From the NCBI RefSeq assembly GCF_018614655.1, contig NZ_JAGGOG010000025.1, positions 62,001 through 126,000 on the forward strand: a DNA stretch of 64,000 bases. Direction: 5' to 3'. Below the pieces are notes generated by a model. That model was not told where the DNA came from and searched no databases. It was given only the letters and a program-made list of their open reading frames with translations. Positions 24,636 through 33,608 of the stretch are shown here, piece after piece (the first letter of the stretch is position 1; the number at the start of each line of letters is the position of its first letter). This stretch comes from Pseudomonas fluorescens (GTDB taxonomy: Bacteria > Pseudomonadota > Gammaproteobacteria > Pseudomonadales > Pseudomonadaceae). The translations under genes were made by a program, and so were the position numbers.

Positions 24636-24671
24636 TGCACCATGAGCTGGCAGGTTCGCAGGGTTGGTGCG
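24636..24671. promoter_or_regulatory. Possible NtrC enhancer half-sites upstream of urtA
   Basis: TGCACC (24636-24641) and GGTGCG (24666-24671) match the two halves of the NtrC consensus TGCACC-N5-GGTGCA. They are 24 bp apart, so each would be one strong half of a weak site. They lie about 55-90 bp upstream of the sigma-54 promoter. Confidence 0.4.
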
Positions 24672-24697
24672 CCAAGATGCGCTACAACGGGGCGATG

Positions 24698-25708
24698 TCA
24701 GCGCTTGCGCATCAGCCCGATAAAAAACAGCCCGCCGATGGCAGCAGTGGCTACGCCGATGGGCAAGTCTTCCGGTGCAATCAGGGTGCGCGCAGCGACA
24801 TCGACCCACACCAGGAACAGGCTGCCCAACAGCACGCACACCGGCAGTAGTCGACGGTGCTCGGCGCCTATCAGGCGCCGGGCGATGTGCGGCACCATCA
24901 GGCCGACAAAGCCGATGGAGCCGCTGATGGACACCAGCACGCCGGTCATCAGCGAGGCAATCAGGAATACCTTCAGGCGGACATTGCGGGGGTTCAGGCC
25001 GAGGGTCACGGCGGTTTGCTCACCGGCCATCAAGGCGTTCAACGGGCGCGCCATTCCCAGTAGTAACAGCAAGCCGAGCAACACGCTGACGGTCGGGATA
25101 ACCAGCAGCTCCCAACGCGCCAAGCCCAGGCCGCCGAGCATCCAGAACATCACTGCCGACGCCGCCCGATGATCGCCCATGAACAACAGCAGGTTGGCCA
25201 CCGCCATCATCACGAACGACACCGCCACACCGCACAGCAGCAGGCGATCACTCTCCAGCCGGCCGTTGCGGCTGGCCACCGCCAGCACCACGATCATGCT
25301 CAGCAGTGCGCCGATAAAGGCGGCAATGGGCAAGGTCAGCAGGCCGACGATTTCACCCACATGCAGCACCACAATCACCGCGCCGAGGGTGGCGCCGGAC
25401 GTGACGCCCAGCAGGTGCGGATCAGCCAGCGGGTTACGTGTCACTGCCTGCAACACCGCACCGATGAGCGCCAGCCCGGCGCCCACCAGCGCGCCGAGCA
25501 GCATGCGTGGCACGCGGATCAGCCAGACGATATGTTCCTGGCCAACCGTCCAATCCACTTCACCGATCCCGAACGTCTTGTGCAGCAAGATCCGCCACAC
25601 CACGTCCACCGGTACCCGCGCCGAGCCGAATGCCAGCGAGACCACGCAGGACACCAGCAACAACGTGCCAAGGGCGCTCAGCAGCAGGGCATAGCGACGG
25701 TTGATCAT
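24698..25708 (-). CDS. FecCD-type metal-complex ABC transporter permease
   Basis: The 336-residue protein has about ten membrane helices and BtuC/FecCD signatures: VRLPR-like RVPRMLLGALVGAGLALIG, TRNPLADPHLLGVTSGA, and GFVGLMVPHIARRL. This class imports siderophores, haem, cobalamin or metal-metallophore complexes. Its start overlaps the binding-protein stop by ATGA. The cluster resembles P. aeruginosa PA2911-PA2914. A Zur-like box before the receptor gene points to zinc control; the substrate is inferred only. Confidence 0.9.
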   Translation of the reverse strand: MINRRYALLLSALGTLLLVSCVVSLAFGSARVPVDVVWRILLHKTFGIGEVDWTVGQEHIVWLIRVPRMLLGALVGAGLALIGAVLQAVTRNPLADPHLLGVTSGATLGAVIVVLHVGEIVGLLTLPIAAFIGALLSMIVVLAVASRNGRLESDRLLLCGVAVSFVMMAVANLLLFMGDHRAASAVMFWMLGGLGLARWELLVIPTVSVLLGLLLLLGMARPLNALMAGEQTAVTLGLNPRNVRLKVFLIASLMTGVLVSISGSIGFVGLMVPHIARRLIGAEHRRLLPVCVLLGSLFLVWVDVAARTLIAPEDLPIGVATAAIGGLFFIGLMRKR

Positions 25709-26652
25709 TCGCCGTGGAACCCCTTGGCCAGGGTTTCAACCGCCAGCACATTGTCGATGCCCGGCGTGGCCTGCACGTACGGGATGACGATAAAGCGCTG
25801 GTTCTTGATGGCATCCACTGACTGCAGCGCCGGGTTGTTCAACAGGAATTGTTCTTTCTGCTCGGCGGTGATTTCGCTGTAGTCGACGATCACGATCACC
25901 TGAGGATTGCGCTCCACTACGGTTTCCCAGTTGACGCGGGTCCAGCTCGATTCCACGTCATCGAGAATGTTGCGCCCGCCGGCGGCGTCGATCAGCGCCT
26001 GGGGCATGCCCAGTCGACCGGAAGTCATGGCGCGGTCTTCGCCGCTGTCGTAGAGGAACACACGCGGTTTGTCGGTGGGCAGGTTTTTTTGCACCTCGGC
26101 AACGTGTGCCTGCATCTGCGCGATCAGTGCATTGGCGCGGTCCTGCACGTCGAAGATCTTGCCCAGGTTGCGCAGGTCGTTATAGGTGTCGTCCAGCGTT
26201 GCCGCCGGGCGCTTCATTACAAAAGCGCAGGACTCGGTCAGCTCATAGACGTTGATGCCCAAGGGTTGCAGGGTCTGCGGGGTGAGGTCGCCGCCGACGC
26301 GCATGCCGTAGTCCCAGCCGGCGAAAAAGAAATCGACGTTGGCGTTGAGCAGGGTTTCCACGGAGGGGTATTTGCTCGCCAGTTCCGGCAAACCATCAAG
26401 AATCTGCGCCATCTGCGCAGTGACCGACTTCCAGCCGGTGACGCCGCTGTAGCCAGCCATATGAGACTTCAGCCCCAGGGCAAGCATCATTTGGGTCATG
26501 TTGATGTCATGGCTGACCGCATGCTTTGGCGCTTCCTGAAACGCCACCGTGCGGTTGCAGCTCTGGATCTTCAGCGGGTAATGGGTCGCTTCGCCGAAGG
26601 CTTGAGAAGTGCCGAGCAACAGGGCGACTGACAGCAGGGAGCGCAGGATCAT
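25705..26652 (-). CDS. Periplasmic metal-complex binding protein (FepB/BtuF-like)
   Basis: The 315-residue product has a signal peptide of about 20 residues ending AFG and a class III binding fold (PKHAVSHDINMTQMMLALGL; VDFFFAGWDYGMRVGG; DKPRVFLYDSGEDRAMTSG, quoted in part). It has no His-rich loop like ZnuA, so it is likely to bind a metal complex rather than free zinc. It overlaps both neighbours by ATGA. Confidence 0.88.
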   Translation of the reverse strand: MILRSLLSVALLLGTSQAFGEATHYPLKIQSCNRTVAFQEAPKHAVSHDINMTQMMLALGLKSHMAGYSGVTGWKSVTAQMAQILDGLPELASKYPSVETLLNANVDFFFAGWDYGMRVGGDLTPQTLQPLGINVYELTESCAFVMKRPAATLDDTYNDLRNLGKIFDVQDRANALIAQMQAHVAEVQKNLPTDKPRVFLYDSGEDRAMTSGRLGMPQALIDAAGGRNILDDVESSWTRVNWETVVERNPQVIVIVDYSEITAEQKEQFLLNNPALQSVDAIKNQRFIVIPYVQATPGIDNVLAVETLAKGFHGE

Positions 26653-27437
26653 GGTTGGGTTATCCAGGTGATTCGGGGGCAGCCGGACAGCGGGTGAGTG
26701 TCGATCAACGCCTCGACGCCGAACACCTCGCGCAGCAGTTCGATGGTCAGTACTTCGTGGGGCGTGCCGCTGGCAACGATGCGCCCGTGGTTGATCACGT
26801 ACAGGCGATCACAAAAGGCGGCAGCCAGGTTCAGGTCGTGAATGCTGGCCAGGGTGGCGATGTTCAGGCGCTTTACCAGTTGCAGCAGTTGCAACTGATA
26901 GCGCGGGTCGAGGTGGTTGGTAGGCTCGTCGAGGATCAGCAACTGCGGTTGCTGGGCCAGGGCGCGCGCCAGGATCACGCGCTGTTTTTCACCGCCGGAG
27001 AGGGTGGCGAAGGCGTGGTCTTCAAAGCCCAGCAAACCGACGGATTCGAGGGTTTGCTGGACCAGTTGCCGGTCGTGCTCCGTATCACTGTCGAACAACC
27101 CCTTGTGGGGCGTGCGACCCATGGCAACCACTTCGTCCACTCGCAAACCGAAGGCGTCGGGAAACTCCTGCAGCACCACGGCGATGCGTCGGGCGCTCCA
27201 GCGTGCAGATTGCTTCCAGACGTTTTGGTGTTCGAGCGAGACTTCACCATTTTGTGGTTTGCTGAACCGATAGGCGCAGCGCAACAGGCTGGTCTTGCCG
27301 CTGCCGTTGGGGCCGATCAACCCGACGAACTCCCCCGCAGCCACCTGCAAGCTGGCATCACGCAGTTGGAACTGGTGATGACAGTGGCCGTGACCCAGTG
27401 GGGTCCAGGCGAGGTTGGTGAGGTTGAGTGAGGTCAT
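26649..27437 (-). CDS. FepC/BtuD-like ABC transporter ATP-binding protein
   Basis: The 262-residue ATPase has Walker A GPNGSGKTS, signature TLSGGEKQRVILARALAQ, Walker B LLILDEPTNHLD and switch His in SIHDLN. This is the FecE/BtuD subclass that partners FecCD permeases. I choose the ATG at 27437 with a GAGAA site. A REPIN separates it from the upstream TonB receptor gene, but orientation and context suggest one regulon. Confidence 0.92.
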   Translation of the reverse strand: MTSLNLTNLAWTPLGHGHCHHQFQLRDASLQVAAGEFVGLIGPNGSGKTSLLRCAYRFSKPQNGEVSLEHQNVWKQSARWSARRIAVVLQEFPDAFGLRVDEVVAMGRTPHKGLFDSDTEHDRQLVQQTLESVGLLGFEDHAFATLSGGEKQRVILARALAQQPQLLILDEPTNHLDPRYQLQLLQLVKRLNIATLASIHDLNLAAAFCDRLYVINHGRIVASGTPHEVLTIELLREVFGVEALIDTHPLSGCPRITWITQP

Positions 27438-27466
27438 TGATATTCTCAAATAAAACACCTATCCCT

Positions 27467-27555
27467 TGTGGGAGCGGGCTTGCTCGCGAAAGCGGAGTGT
27501 CAGGCACTGCTGCATTAACTGAAAGGCCGCTTTCGCGAGCAAGCCCGCTCCCACA
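27467..27555. repeat. REPIN (GGGAGCGGGCTTGCTCGC type)
   Basis: Two inverted REP units with an imperfect inner stem (GCGAAAGCGG/CCGCTTTCGC) lie between the ATPase gene and the TonB receptor gene. Confidence 0.85.
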
Positions 27556-27575
27556 TTGGAAGATGTTGCATTCAA

Positions 27576-29684
27576 CTAGAAGGTGTAGTCGGCGGTCACG
27601 AAAAACGACCGTGGTTCGCCAAGGATCCATTGCTGGCCGTCATTGTATTGGCTTACGGCGTAGGTACGGTCAAACAGGTTATTCAATTGCAGGCCCAGTG
27701 TCGTGTTACGCATGGCCTTCCATGACACGGTGGCGTCGACCACGGTGTAGCTCGCCAGCTCGTTCTGGTTAGCGATATCGGCGTAGCGTGCGTCGACATA
27801 CCGTACGCCAGCGCCGGTGCGGAGGTTGTCGGTGACAGCCTTGCTCAGCCACAGATTGGCGGTGCGGCGTGGGACGTCCACCGGGCGATTGCCGTCGCGG
27901 GAAACCTGCACGCCGTTGACGTCTTGTTTGAAGTCGTCGTACCGGGCGCGAACGATGGCGGCGTTGGCTTGTAGTTGCCAGGCGTTGGGCAGTTGCAGGT
28001 CGAGGCTGGCTTCCAGCCCGTTGGATGATTGTTGGCCGACTTGCTGCTTGAAGTCAGGGTTGCCCGGAATATCGGTCAGCAGTTTCTTTTTGACGATGTG
28101 ATACGCCGCCAGGGTCCATTCGCCGCGCAGGTCCCAGAACGTCTGCTTGATACCGATCTCGGTCTGCTTGGCGGTCGATAGGTCGAACTGTTGCTGGCTC
28201 GGGCTGAGGGAGATCAGGCCGCCCACGCCGTCGGTGCTGGTGGCGTACTGGCCGTAGACCGAGGTGTCCGGGGTGATGGTGTACACCAGGCCGGCTTTCC
28301 AGTTGTTGCCGGTGAGGGTCTTGTCGGTTTGGGCCCCACCGGTAAGGTTGTCGCGATCCACATGCACATAGTCGCGGCGGATGCCGGTGATGAGAGACAG
28401 TTGCTCGGTCAGTTGCAAACGGTTTTCGGCGAAGCCCGAGACCTGCTTGGTGGTGGTCGCGAACTGCGGCTTGAACGGATCCTTGCTCTCGAAAGGGGCG
28501 GGTGCCGGGTGATACAGGTCGATTGGCTGGCCGCTTTCCAGCACGTCGTTGAACGGCGAGTTACTCGCCAGGCGGAAGCGAATACGGTTGTAATCCACAC
28601 CGGCCACGGTTTGGCTGTCGAGACCGAACAGCGTGTGCTTAAAGGTAAAGGTCTGGCGATCGCCCACCTGTTCCTGATTGTGCTTGATGCCGAAGTTGCC
28701 GCTACGGGTCAGTTGCCCATTGGTGAAGTTGTAGTTCTCGGCGTTCTGCCAGCGGCGCTGGTTCTTCAGGTAATACAGCTCGTTGGTAGCACTGACGGTG
28801 TCGTTGATCTGCCACTCGCTGGTCAGGCGGGTCCACTGGTCGTTGTAGTGCTGAGTGTCGTTGCTGACGTTGTAGTTCTTGTCCCGCAGGCTTTTTTGCA
28901 GGTGGCCATTGATCAACGGCGTGCCGAAATAGTTTTGCGGGCGCTGGTCGCCGTAATCGTGGGCGAGGGTGAAGCTCAGGTTGTCGGCGGCCTGCCAGCG
29001 CAGGGCGGCGCTGACGAAGTCACTGCCCGAATCGCCACGGTCGATAAAGCCGTTGCTGCGCAGGCGATTGACGTTGAGGCGGTAGCTCAGTTGATCGGTC
29101 AGCGAGCCGCCGCTGTCGAGGGCTTGCTGCTGACGGTCATAGGAGCCGTAGCCCAGGCGGATATGGTTTTCGATTTCGCCCTCGAAGGGCTTTTTCGGGA
29201 TCGTGTTGACGACGGCGCCGGTTGCGCCTTCGCCGTACAGCACCGAGGCCGGGCCGCGCAGGACATCGACGCGCTCGACGGACCAAGTGTCCACCGGGAA
29301 CGTCGAGGTGCCCATGCCGGTGTACATGCGATTGCCGTCATACAGCTGCATCACCGAACCCTGGCCGGTGAAGCCTCGTGCGGATAACGAGGTGCCGCCG
29401 TCTCCCGGGGTGCCGGTGCGGCTGATACCGGTGGCACGGGAGATAGCGTCTTGCACACTGGCGTCGCCGCGCTCGCGGATCTGCTCGCCGGTTTGGCTCT
29501 CGACACTGCCAGGGGTTTGCAAGGCGGTGAGGTTCAAGCGGGAGCCGGCGGTGGTCGGGGTTTTCAGGTCGACACGTTCGTCATCGACGGCCAAGGCAGT
29601 GACGGGGCTGGCGGGCAGAGTCAGGGCCAGGGCACTGTTTTGCAGGACGAGCAGGCACAAGCCGCACGTATAGTACTTGTTCAT
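27576..29684 (-). CDS. TonB-dependent receptor, probably for a metal chelate
   Basis: The 702-residue outer-membrane protein has a signal peptide (about 21 residues) and a plug domain (about 50-165, with RVDVLRGPASVLYGEGATGAVVN). The 22-strand barrel ends in a terminal aromatic residue (ADYTF). It lacks the extra N-terminal signalling domain. It resembles siderophore receptors by family, but its gene is preceded by a Zur-box-like palindrome and followed by a FecCD-type importer, as in P. aeruginosa PA2911-PA2914. I infer import of a zinc or related metallophore complex; a cobalamin role is the main alternative because cob genes lie close by. Confidence 0.9.
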   Translation of the reverse strand: MNKYYTCGLCLLVLQNSALALTLPASPVTALAVDDERVDLKTPTTAGSRLNLTALQTPGSVESQTGEQIRERGDASVQDAISRATGISRTGTPGDGGTSLSARGFTGQGSVMQLYDGNRMYTGMGTSTFPVDTWSVERVDVLRGPASVLYGEGATGAVVNTIPKKPFEGEIENHIRLGYGSYDRQQQALDSGGSLTDQLSYRLNVNRLRSNGFIDRGDSGSDFVSAALRWQAADNLSFTLAHDYGDQRPQNYFGTPLINGHLQKSLRDKNYNVSNDTQHYNDQWTRLTSEWQINDTVSATNELYYLKNQRRWQNAENYNFTNGQLTRSGNFGIKHNQEQVGDRQTFTFKHTLFGLDSQTVAGVDYNRIRFRLASNSPFNDVLESGQPIDLYHPAPAPFESKDPFKPQFATTTKQVSGFAENRLQLTEQLSLITGIRRDYVHVDRDNLTGGAQTDKTLTGNNWKAGLVYTITPDTSVYGQYATSTDGVGGLISLSPSQQQFDLSTAKQTEIGIKQTFWDLRGEWTLAAYHIVKKKLLTDIPGNPDFKQQVGQQSSNGLEASLDLQLPNAWQLQANAAIVRARYDDFKQDVNGVQVSRDGNRPVDVPRRTANLWLSKAVTDNLRTGAGVRYVDARYADIANQNELASYTVVDATVSWKAMRNTTLGLQLNNLFDRTYAVSQYNDGQQWILGEPRSFFVTADYTF

Positions 29685-29744
29685 CGGACGATAAATCGCT
29701 TCTTCGAGGCGGTACTCGCCGCAGGGCGCGGCGAGCTGAGATTA

Positions 29745-29777
29745 CGCAGAAAGTGTTATAAGTTAACACTTTCTGCG
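29745..29777 (-). promoter_or_regulatory. Zur-box-like palindrome before the TonB receptor gene
   Basis: CGCAGAAAGTGTTA (29745-29758) and TAACACTTTCTGCG (29764-29777) are perfect 14-bp inverted repeats with a 5-bp centre. The core TGTTATAAGTTAACA differs at two positions from the Zur core TGTTATAATATAACA, and AAA/TTT flanks are also present. It sits 61-93 bp before the receptor start codon. Confidence 0.65.
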
Positions 29778-29837
29778 CGGGAGATGAAAGCCCGCGTAAG
29801 ACTACACAGCGCCTCTATGTAGGGCATCTCGCTAGTC

Positions 29838-31220
29838 TCATGACGAAGGTGAGGCCGATTCACGTTGGCCCCAGAGTCGCGACAACAGTAGGCGATCCAG
29901 CACCCAGACCAGCACCAACGAAGCGCCGACCAGCGGGAAAACAATCGCCAGGGCCAGCATGATCACCATCGCGGTTTTCCACTTCGGCAGGTCATGGCGC
30001 AATGGTGGAACCCCCAGCCCGCCCTGTGGCCGACGCTTCCACCAGATCACCACGCCACTGACCGCACTGAGCAGGATCATCAGGCAAATCAGCAGCACCA
30101 GAATCTGGTTGACCCATCCGAACATCTTGCCCTCATGCAGCATCACACCCACCTCTGTCGCGCGGGCGACGCCGTTGTAGTGTTCCCAGCGCACATCGGC
30201 CAGGACCTTGCCGGTGTATTGGTCGACATGCAGGGTCGCATCGTTGCGTGGATCGTTGGCGAATACCGCGATGGTGAACACGCCTTCGGCGGTAGTCGGG
30301 AAGGTGATGCTGTAGCCGGGTTCGACCTTGCGGGCGATGGCCAAGTCCATGACCTGTTGCAAGCGGATACTCGGTGCCGCGGGGCTTTGGCTCATGCCTG
30401 CGTGGTTCATGTGTTCGGCGTGGTCGCCGGACATGGGCATCGGTGTGTTTTCCATGGCCCAGGGTACGGTTTGTTGCGTGGCGGAATTGAGGACGCGGGC
30501 CTGTTGGTCGGACTGCGGGACGCTGTTCCACATCGCGGCCGGGAAGCGGTTCCACAGTTCGGCGTATTGCTTGCCCCAGAAGCCGGTCCAGGTCATGCCG
30601 CTGAGCAGCATCACCAGCAAAAATGCCGCACCCCAGAAGCCGATGACCGCATGCAAATCGCGCCAGAACAGCCGACCTCGCGTGCCAAGTCGCGGCCATA
30701 AGATCCCGGCCGCCGATTTGCCTCGCGGCCACCACAGGTACAGACCGGACACCACCAGCATCACGCCCCAACCGGCGGCCAGCTCCACGAGACGATCACC
30801 GACGGTGCCGATCATCAACTCGCCGTGCAACGCGCGGGCGATGGCTTGCAGGTTGTTTTTTGCGTCTTGCTCGCCGAGTACGGTACCGCGATAAGGGTCG
30901 ACGAATACGGTCAGCTCATGCCCGGCGTTATGCATGACGAATTGCGCACTGCTGGTGGCATCAACGGGCGGTAGGTACTTGCTGATCGTGCCCTGTGGAT
31001 AGGCCACCTGGGCCCGTCGCAGTTGCTCATCGGCACTCAATGCGTGTTCGGCGCGCTCGACCGTAAGCAAGTTGCCGTACATCAGCGGGTCGAGCTGGGG
31101 CTTGAACAGATAGATGATGCCGGTCAGGGCCAGCAGCACCATGAACGGCGCAACAAACAGCCCTGCGTAGAAATGCCAGCGCCAGGCCAGGTTGTAGAAG
31201 GAAATCTTTGGAGGGTTCAT
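29838..31220 (-). CDS. PepSY-TM domain protein with Met/His-rich loop
   Basis: The 460-residue inner-membrane protein has four main membrane segments (about 18-40, 185-205, 235-260, 375-400, with a further one near the C-terminus) and PepSY domains between them (ADVRWEHYNGVARATEVG). A periplasmic loop contains MPMSGDHAEHMNHAGM, which looks suited to copper binding. Such PepSY proteins commonly accompany TonB receptors and may reduce or handle metal at the inner membrane. It is downstream of oprC on the same strand. I choose the ATG at 31220 because GGAG lies nine bases before it; Met codons at 31244 and 31253 have no site. Confidence 0.85.
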   Translation of the reverse strand: MNPPKISFYNLAWRWHFYAGLFVAPFMVLLALTGIIYLFKPQLDPLMYGNLLTVERAEHALSADEQLRRAQVAYPQGTISKYLPPVDATSSAQFVMHNAGHELTVFVDPYRGTVLGEQDAKNNLQAIARALHGELMIGTVGDRLVELAAGWGVMLVVSGLYLWWPRGKSAAGILWPRLGTRGRLFWRDLHAVIGFWGAAFLLVMLLSGMTWTGFWGKQYAELWNRFPAAMWNSVPQSDQQARVLNSATQQTVPWAMENTPMPMSGDHAEHMNHAGMSQSPAAPSIRLQQVMDLAIARKVEPGYSITFPTTAEGVFTIAVFANDPRNDATLHVDQYTGKVLADVRWEHYNGVARATEVGVMLHEGKMFGWVNQILVLLICLMILLSAVSGVVIWWKRRPQGGLGVPPLRHDLPKWKTAMVIMLALAIVFPLVGASLVLVWVLDRLLLSRLWGQRESASPSS

Positions 31221-31292
31221 CGAGGTGTGCTCCGCAAAAGGCATGTTATTCATCTGGCTGATCAAATGGTTTGTTGTTGCGAACGAACTTGT

Positions 31293-31423
31293 TGTGGCGA
31301 GCGGGCTTGCCCGCGTTGGGCTGCGTTGCAGCCCCAGAACCTGCAACCGCGACCTGTCTGAAAGCTTCCGGTCACCTGGATGGGGCTGCTGCGCAGCCCA
31401 ACGGGGGCAAGCCCCGTGCCACA
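31293..31423. repeat. REP pair of two different subtypes
   Basis: The left unit is of the GTGGCGAGCGGGCTTGCCC type and the right unit, inverted, is of the GTGGCACGGGGCTTGCCCC type. An inner GGGCTGCG/CGCAGCCC stem joins them. It lies between oprC and the PepSY gene. Confidence 0.75.
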
Positions 31424-31440
31424 AAAAAACGGGGCGTCTG

Positions 31441-33516
31441 TTAGAAGCTCATGTCGACCTTGGTCCAGAGTGTGCGCCCCGGTTCCTTGATGGCTTGCGG
31501 GTCATTGACCGGGTAGCCGAAACCGGCGTTACCCGCCAGGTTCAAGTGCTCGGCGTACGCTTTGCCGAACAGGTTGTCGACGCCGGTGCTGACCTTGAAA
31601 TTCTTATTGATGCGATACGCCGCATTCAGCGAGAACACACCAAAGCCTGCGCTCTTGTCGAAGTCCTTGCCGACCACGTTGCCCTTGTTCTGGTCGATGC
31701 GGTTTTGCGCCGCGACCACGCGCCACAAGGCACCGGCACTCCAATCATCCTGGCTGTAGGTCAGGCCGAAACGCGCATCCAGCGGTGGCATTTGCGGCAG
31801 GGCCTTGCCGTCGCTGGTGTTCTTGCCCCAGGCGTAGGCCAGGGTGGCGTCGGCCTTCCAGTTGGAAGTCAGTTTGTAGGCTGCACCCAGTTCGCCGCCC
31901 ATGATCCGTGCATCGACGTTACGGGCTTGAGTGGTGGTACCCATCATGCCCTGGCGGTAGTCGAACAGGATGTAGTCGCGTACCTGGCCGACATAACCCG
32001 AGGCCCAGGCCTCCAGGTCGGCAGACTTGTACTGCAGGCCGAAGTCCAACTGAGTGGTCTTCTCTGGCTTCACGCCGTCGAAGGCATTCGCTGAACCGAC
32101 GGTACCGGTATTGGGGGAAAACAGTTCCCAGTAATCAGGGAAGCGCTCGGCGTGCCCCAGGCCTGCGTAGACCGTGGTCGGGCTGTCTTCAAGGTCGTGC
32201 TCATAGCGCACAAAACCGGATGGCAGGGTGTCGGCGCGGGTCTTGCCGGCGGTGGGGTTGGGGCGGCTCATCATTGCTGAGCTGAGGGTCTGGCGAAAGT
32301 CCTTGGCCGAGGCACGGTCCAGGCGGGCACCGGTGATCAGGCGGTCGCGGTCGGCGGCGTACCATGTCAGTTCGCCGAACACGCCGTAGTTGTGGAAGTT
32401 GGCGTCCTTCTCGCGCGGCAGGTTCTTGTAGGTATCGATGCCCATGGCACTGCGCTCGCGGTGTTCATTGGTCTGTGCGTCGATGCCGCTGATCAGTTGC
32501 ACATCGGCCCAGCGCCAGGTCGCCTTGATCCGTGCGCCGAGGGTGCGACGGTCGACGTTGGAGGCCATGGGCCCGGCCATCATTCCAGTGCCCGACGGCA
32601 TGCGCAGGGTGTAGTTGTCCATCACATGGTCGGCGTAGTTGTAGTAGACCTGGGCTTCGACCTTGTCCAACACGTCACCGATATTGGACTTCTCGAAACG
32701 CAGGCCCAGGCTTTCGCGCTTGAACTGCGAGCCGTCCATGCCGCGCCCGGCGTAACGGGCTTCGCCGTCACCTTTGCCGGCGGTCAGTTCCAGCACGGTG
32801 TCGGCGTCCGGGGTCCAGCCCAGCGCCACATCGCCGTTCCATTTGTCATAGCGCGACGCGACGGTGTCGTTGTTGCCGTCCTTGTAGTCGTCGGCGTGGG
32901 CCTGGTTGCCGATCACCCGGATGTAGCCCAATGGCCCGCCGGCAGCGGCATCGACGACTTTATCGAAACGCCCGTTGGAGCCGGCCAGGACGCTGGCGTT
33001 GACCTGTGTGCCGAGTTCGCCGAACTGCTCCGGCTCACGGTCGAACAGGATCGTACCGGCGGAGGCGCCGGGGCCCCAGAGCACGGTTTGCGGGCCTTTG
33101 ATCACCGTCAGCTTGTCGTAGGTTTCTGGTGAGATGTAGGAGGTGGGCGCATCCATCCGGCCGGGGCAGGCGCCGAGCATCATGCTGCCGTTGGTGAGGA
33201 TATTCAGCCTGGAGCCGAACATGCCGCGCAGCACCGGGTCGCCGTTGGTGCCGCCGTTGCGGATCAGGGCGAAGCCGGGGATGGTCTTGAGGTAGTCGCC
33301 ACCGTCGCTGGCCGGCACCGGTTGGCGCGGGTCCTTGGGGTTGGTGATGACCGTCAGCGGCGAGCTGGGGGCAATGGCGGTGATCACCGTCGGGGCCAGT
33401 TCATTGGCGTGTTCGGCGTGTTCGTCGGCGTGAACCTGCGGGGCCAATAACGTGCCGCACAGAATGGCAAACACAGGGGTATATCCCAATCGGGAGTCAG
33501 CAGAAAACCTGGACAT
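31441..33516 (-). CDS. oprC: TonB-dependent copper receptor OprC
   Basis: The 691-residue product has a signal peptide ending VHA (residue 30), a His-rich mature N-terminus (DEHAEHANEL), a plug domain (SRLNILTNGSMMLGACPGRM; VIKGPQTVLWGPGASAGT) and a barrel ending KVDMSF. The copper-site pattern known for OprC, CxxxM plus HxM, is visible at Cys117/Met121 and His297/Met299. That supports outer-membrane copper binding and import. I choose the Met at 33516, preceded by GGAA. The upstream genes are DUF2946 and PCuAC genes, so this is a copper operon. Confidence 0.93.
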   Translation of the reverse strand: MSRFSADSRLGYTPVFAILCGTLLAPQVHADEHAEHANELAPTVITAIAPSSPLTVITNPKDPRQPVPASDGGDYLKTIPGFALIRNGGTNGDPVLRGMFGSRLNILTNGSMMLGACPGRMDAPTSYISPETYDKLTVIKGPQTVLWGPGASAGTILFDREPEQFGELGTQVNASVLAGSNGRFDKVVDAAAGGPLGYIRVIGNQAHADDYKDGNNDTVASRYDKWNGDVALGWTPDADTVLELTAGKGDGEARYAGRGMDGSQFKRESLGLRFEKSNIGDVLDKVEAQVYYNYADHVMDNYTLRMPSGTGMMAGPMASNVDRRTLGARIKATWRWADVQLISGIDAQTNEHRERSAMGIDTYKNLPREKDANFHNYGVFGELTWYAADRDRLITGARLDRASAKDFRQTLSSAMMSRPNPTAGKTRADTLPSGFVRYEHDLEDSPTTVYAGLGHAERFPDYWELFSPNTGTVGSANAFDGVKPEKTTQLDFGLQYKSADLEAWASGYVGQVRDYILFDYRQGMMGTTTQARNVDARIMGGELGAAYKLTSNWKADATLAYAWGKNTSDGKALPQMPPLDARFGLTYSQDDWSAGALWRVVAAQNRIDQNKGNVVGKDFDKSAGFGVFSLNAAYRINKNFKVSTGVDNLFGKAYAEHLNLAGNAGFGYPVNDPQAIKEPGRTLWTKVDMSF

Positions 33517-33608
33517 GACAAGTTCCATCAATCAATCGTAAACAACACGGCCAGCAGCCTGCGGCTGTCTATCTGAAGTCGGCCGGGTGAAGTAACGCTG
33601 TGAAGTGT

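Noticed and set aside
28191..29387. 398-codon plus-strand frame opposite the TonB receptor
   Set aside because: The receptor has plug and barrel motifs over the whole region. The antisense product is Val/Gly/Ala-rich without motifs.
29685..29837. Fur box before the TonB receptor
   Set aside because: The palindrome matches the Zur pattern (TGTTATA...TAACA) and not the Fur GATAAT triple-repeat pattern.
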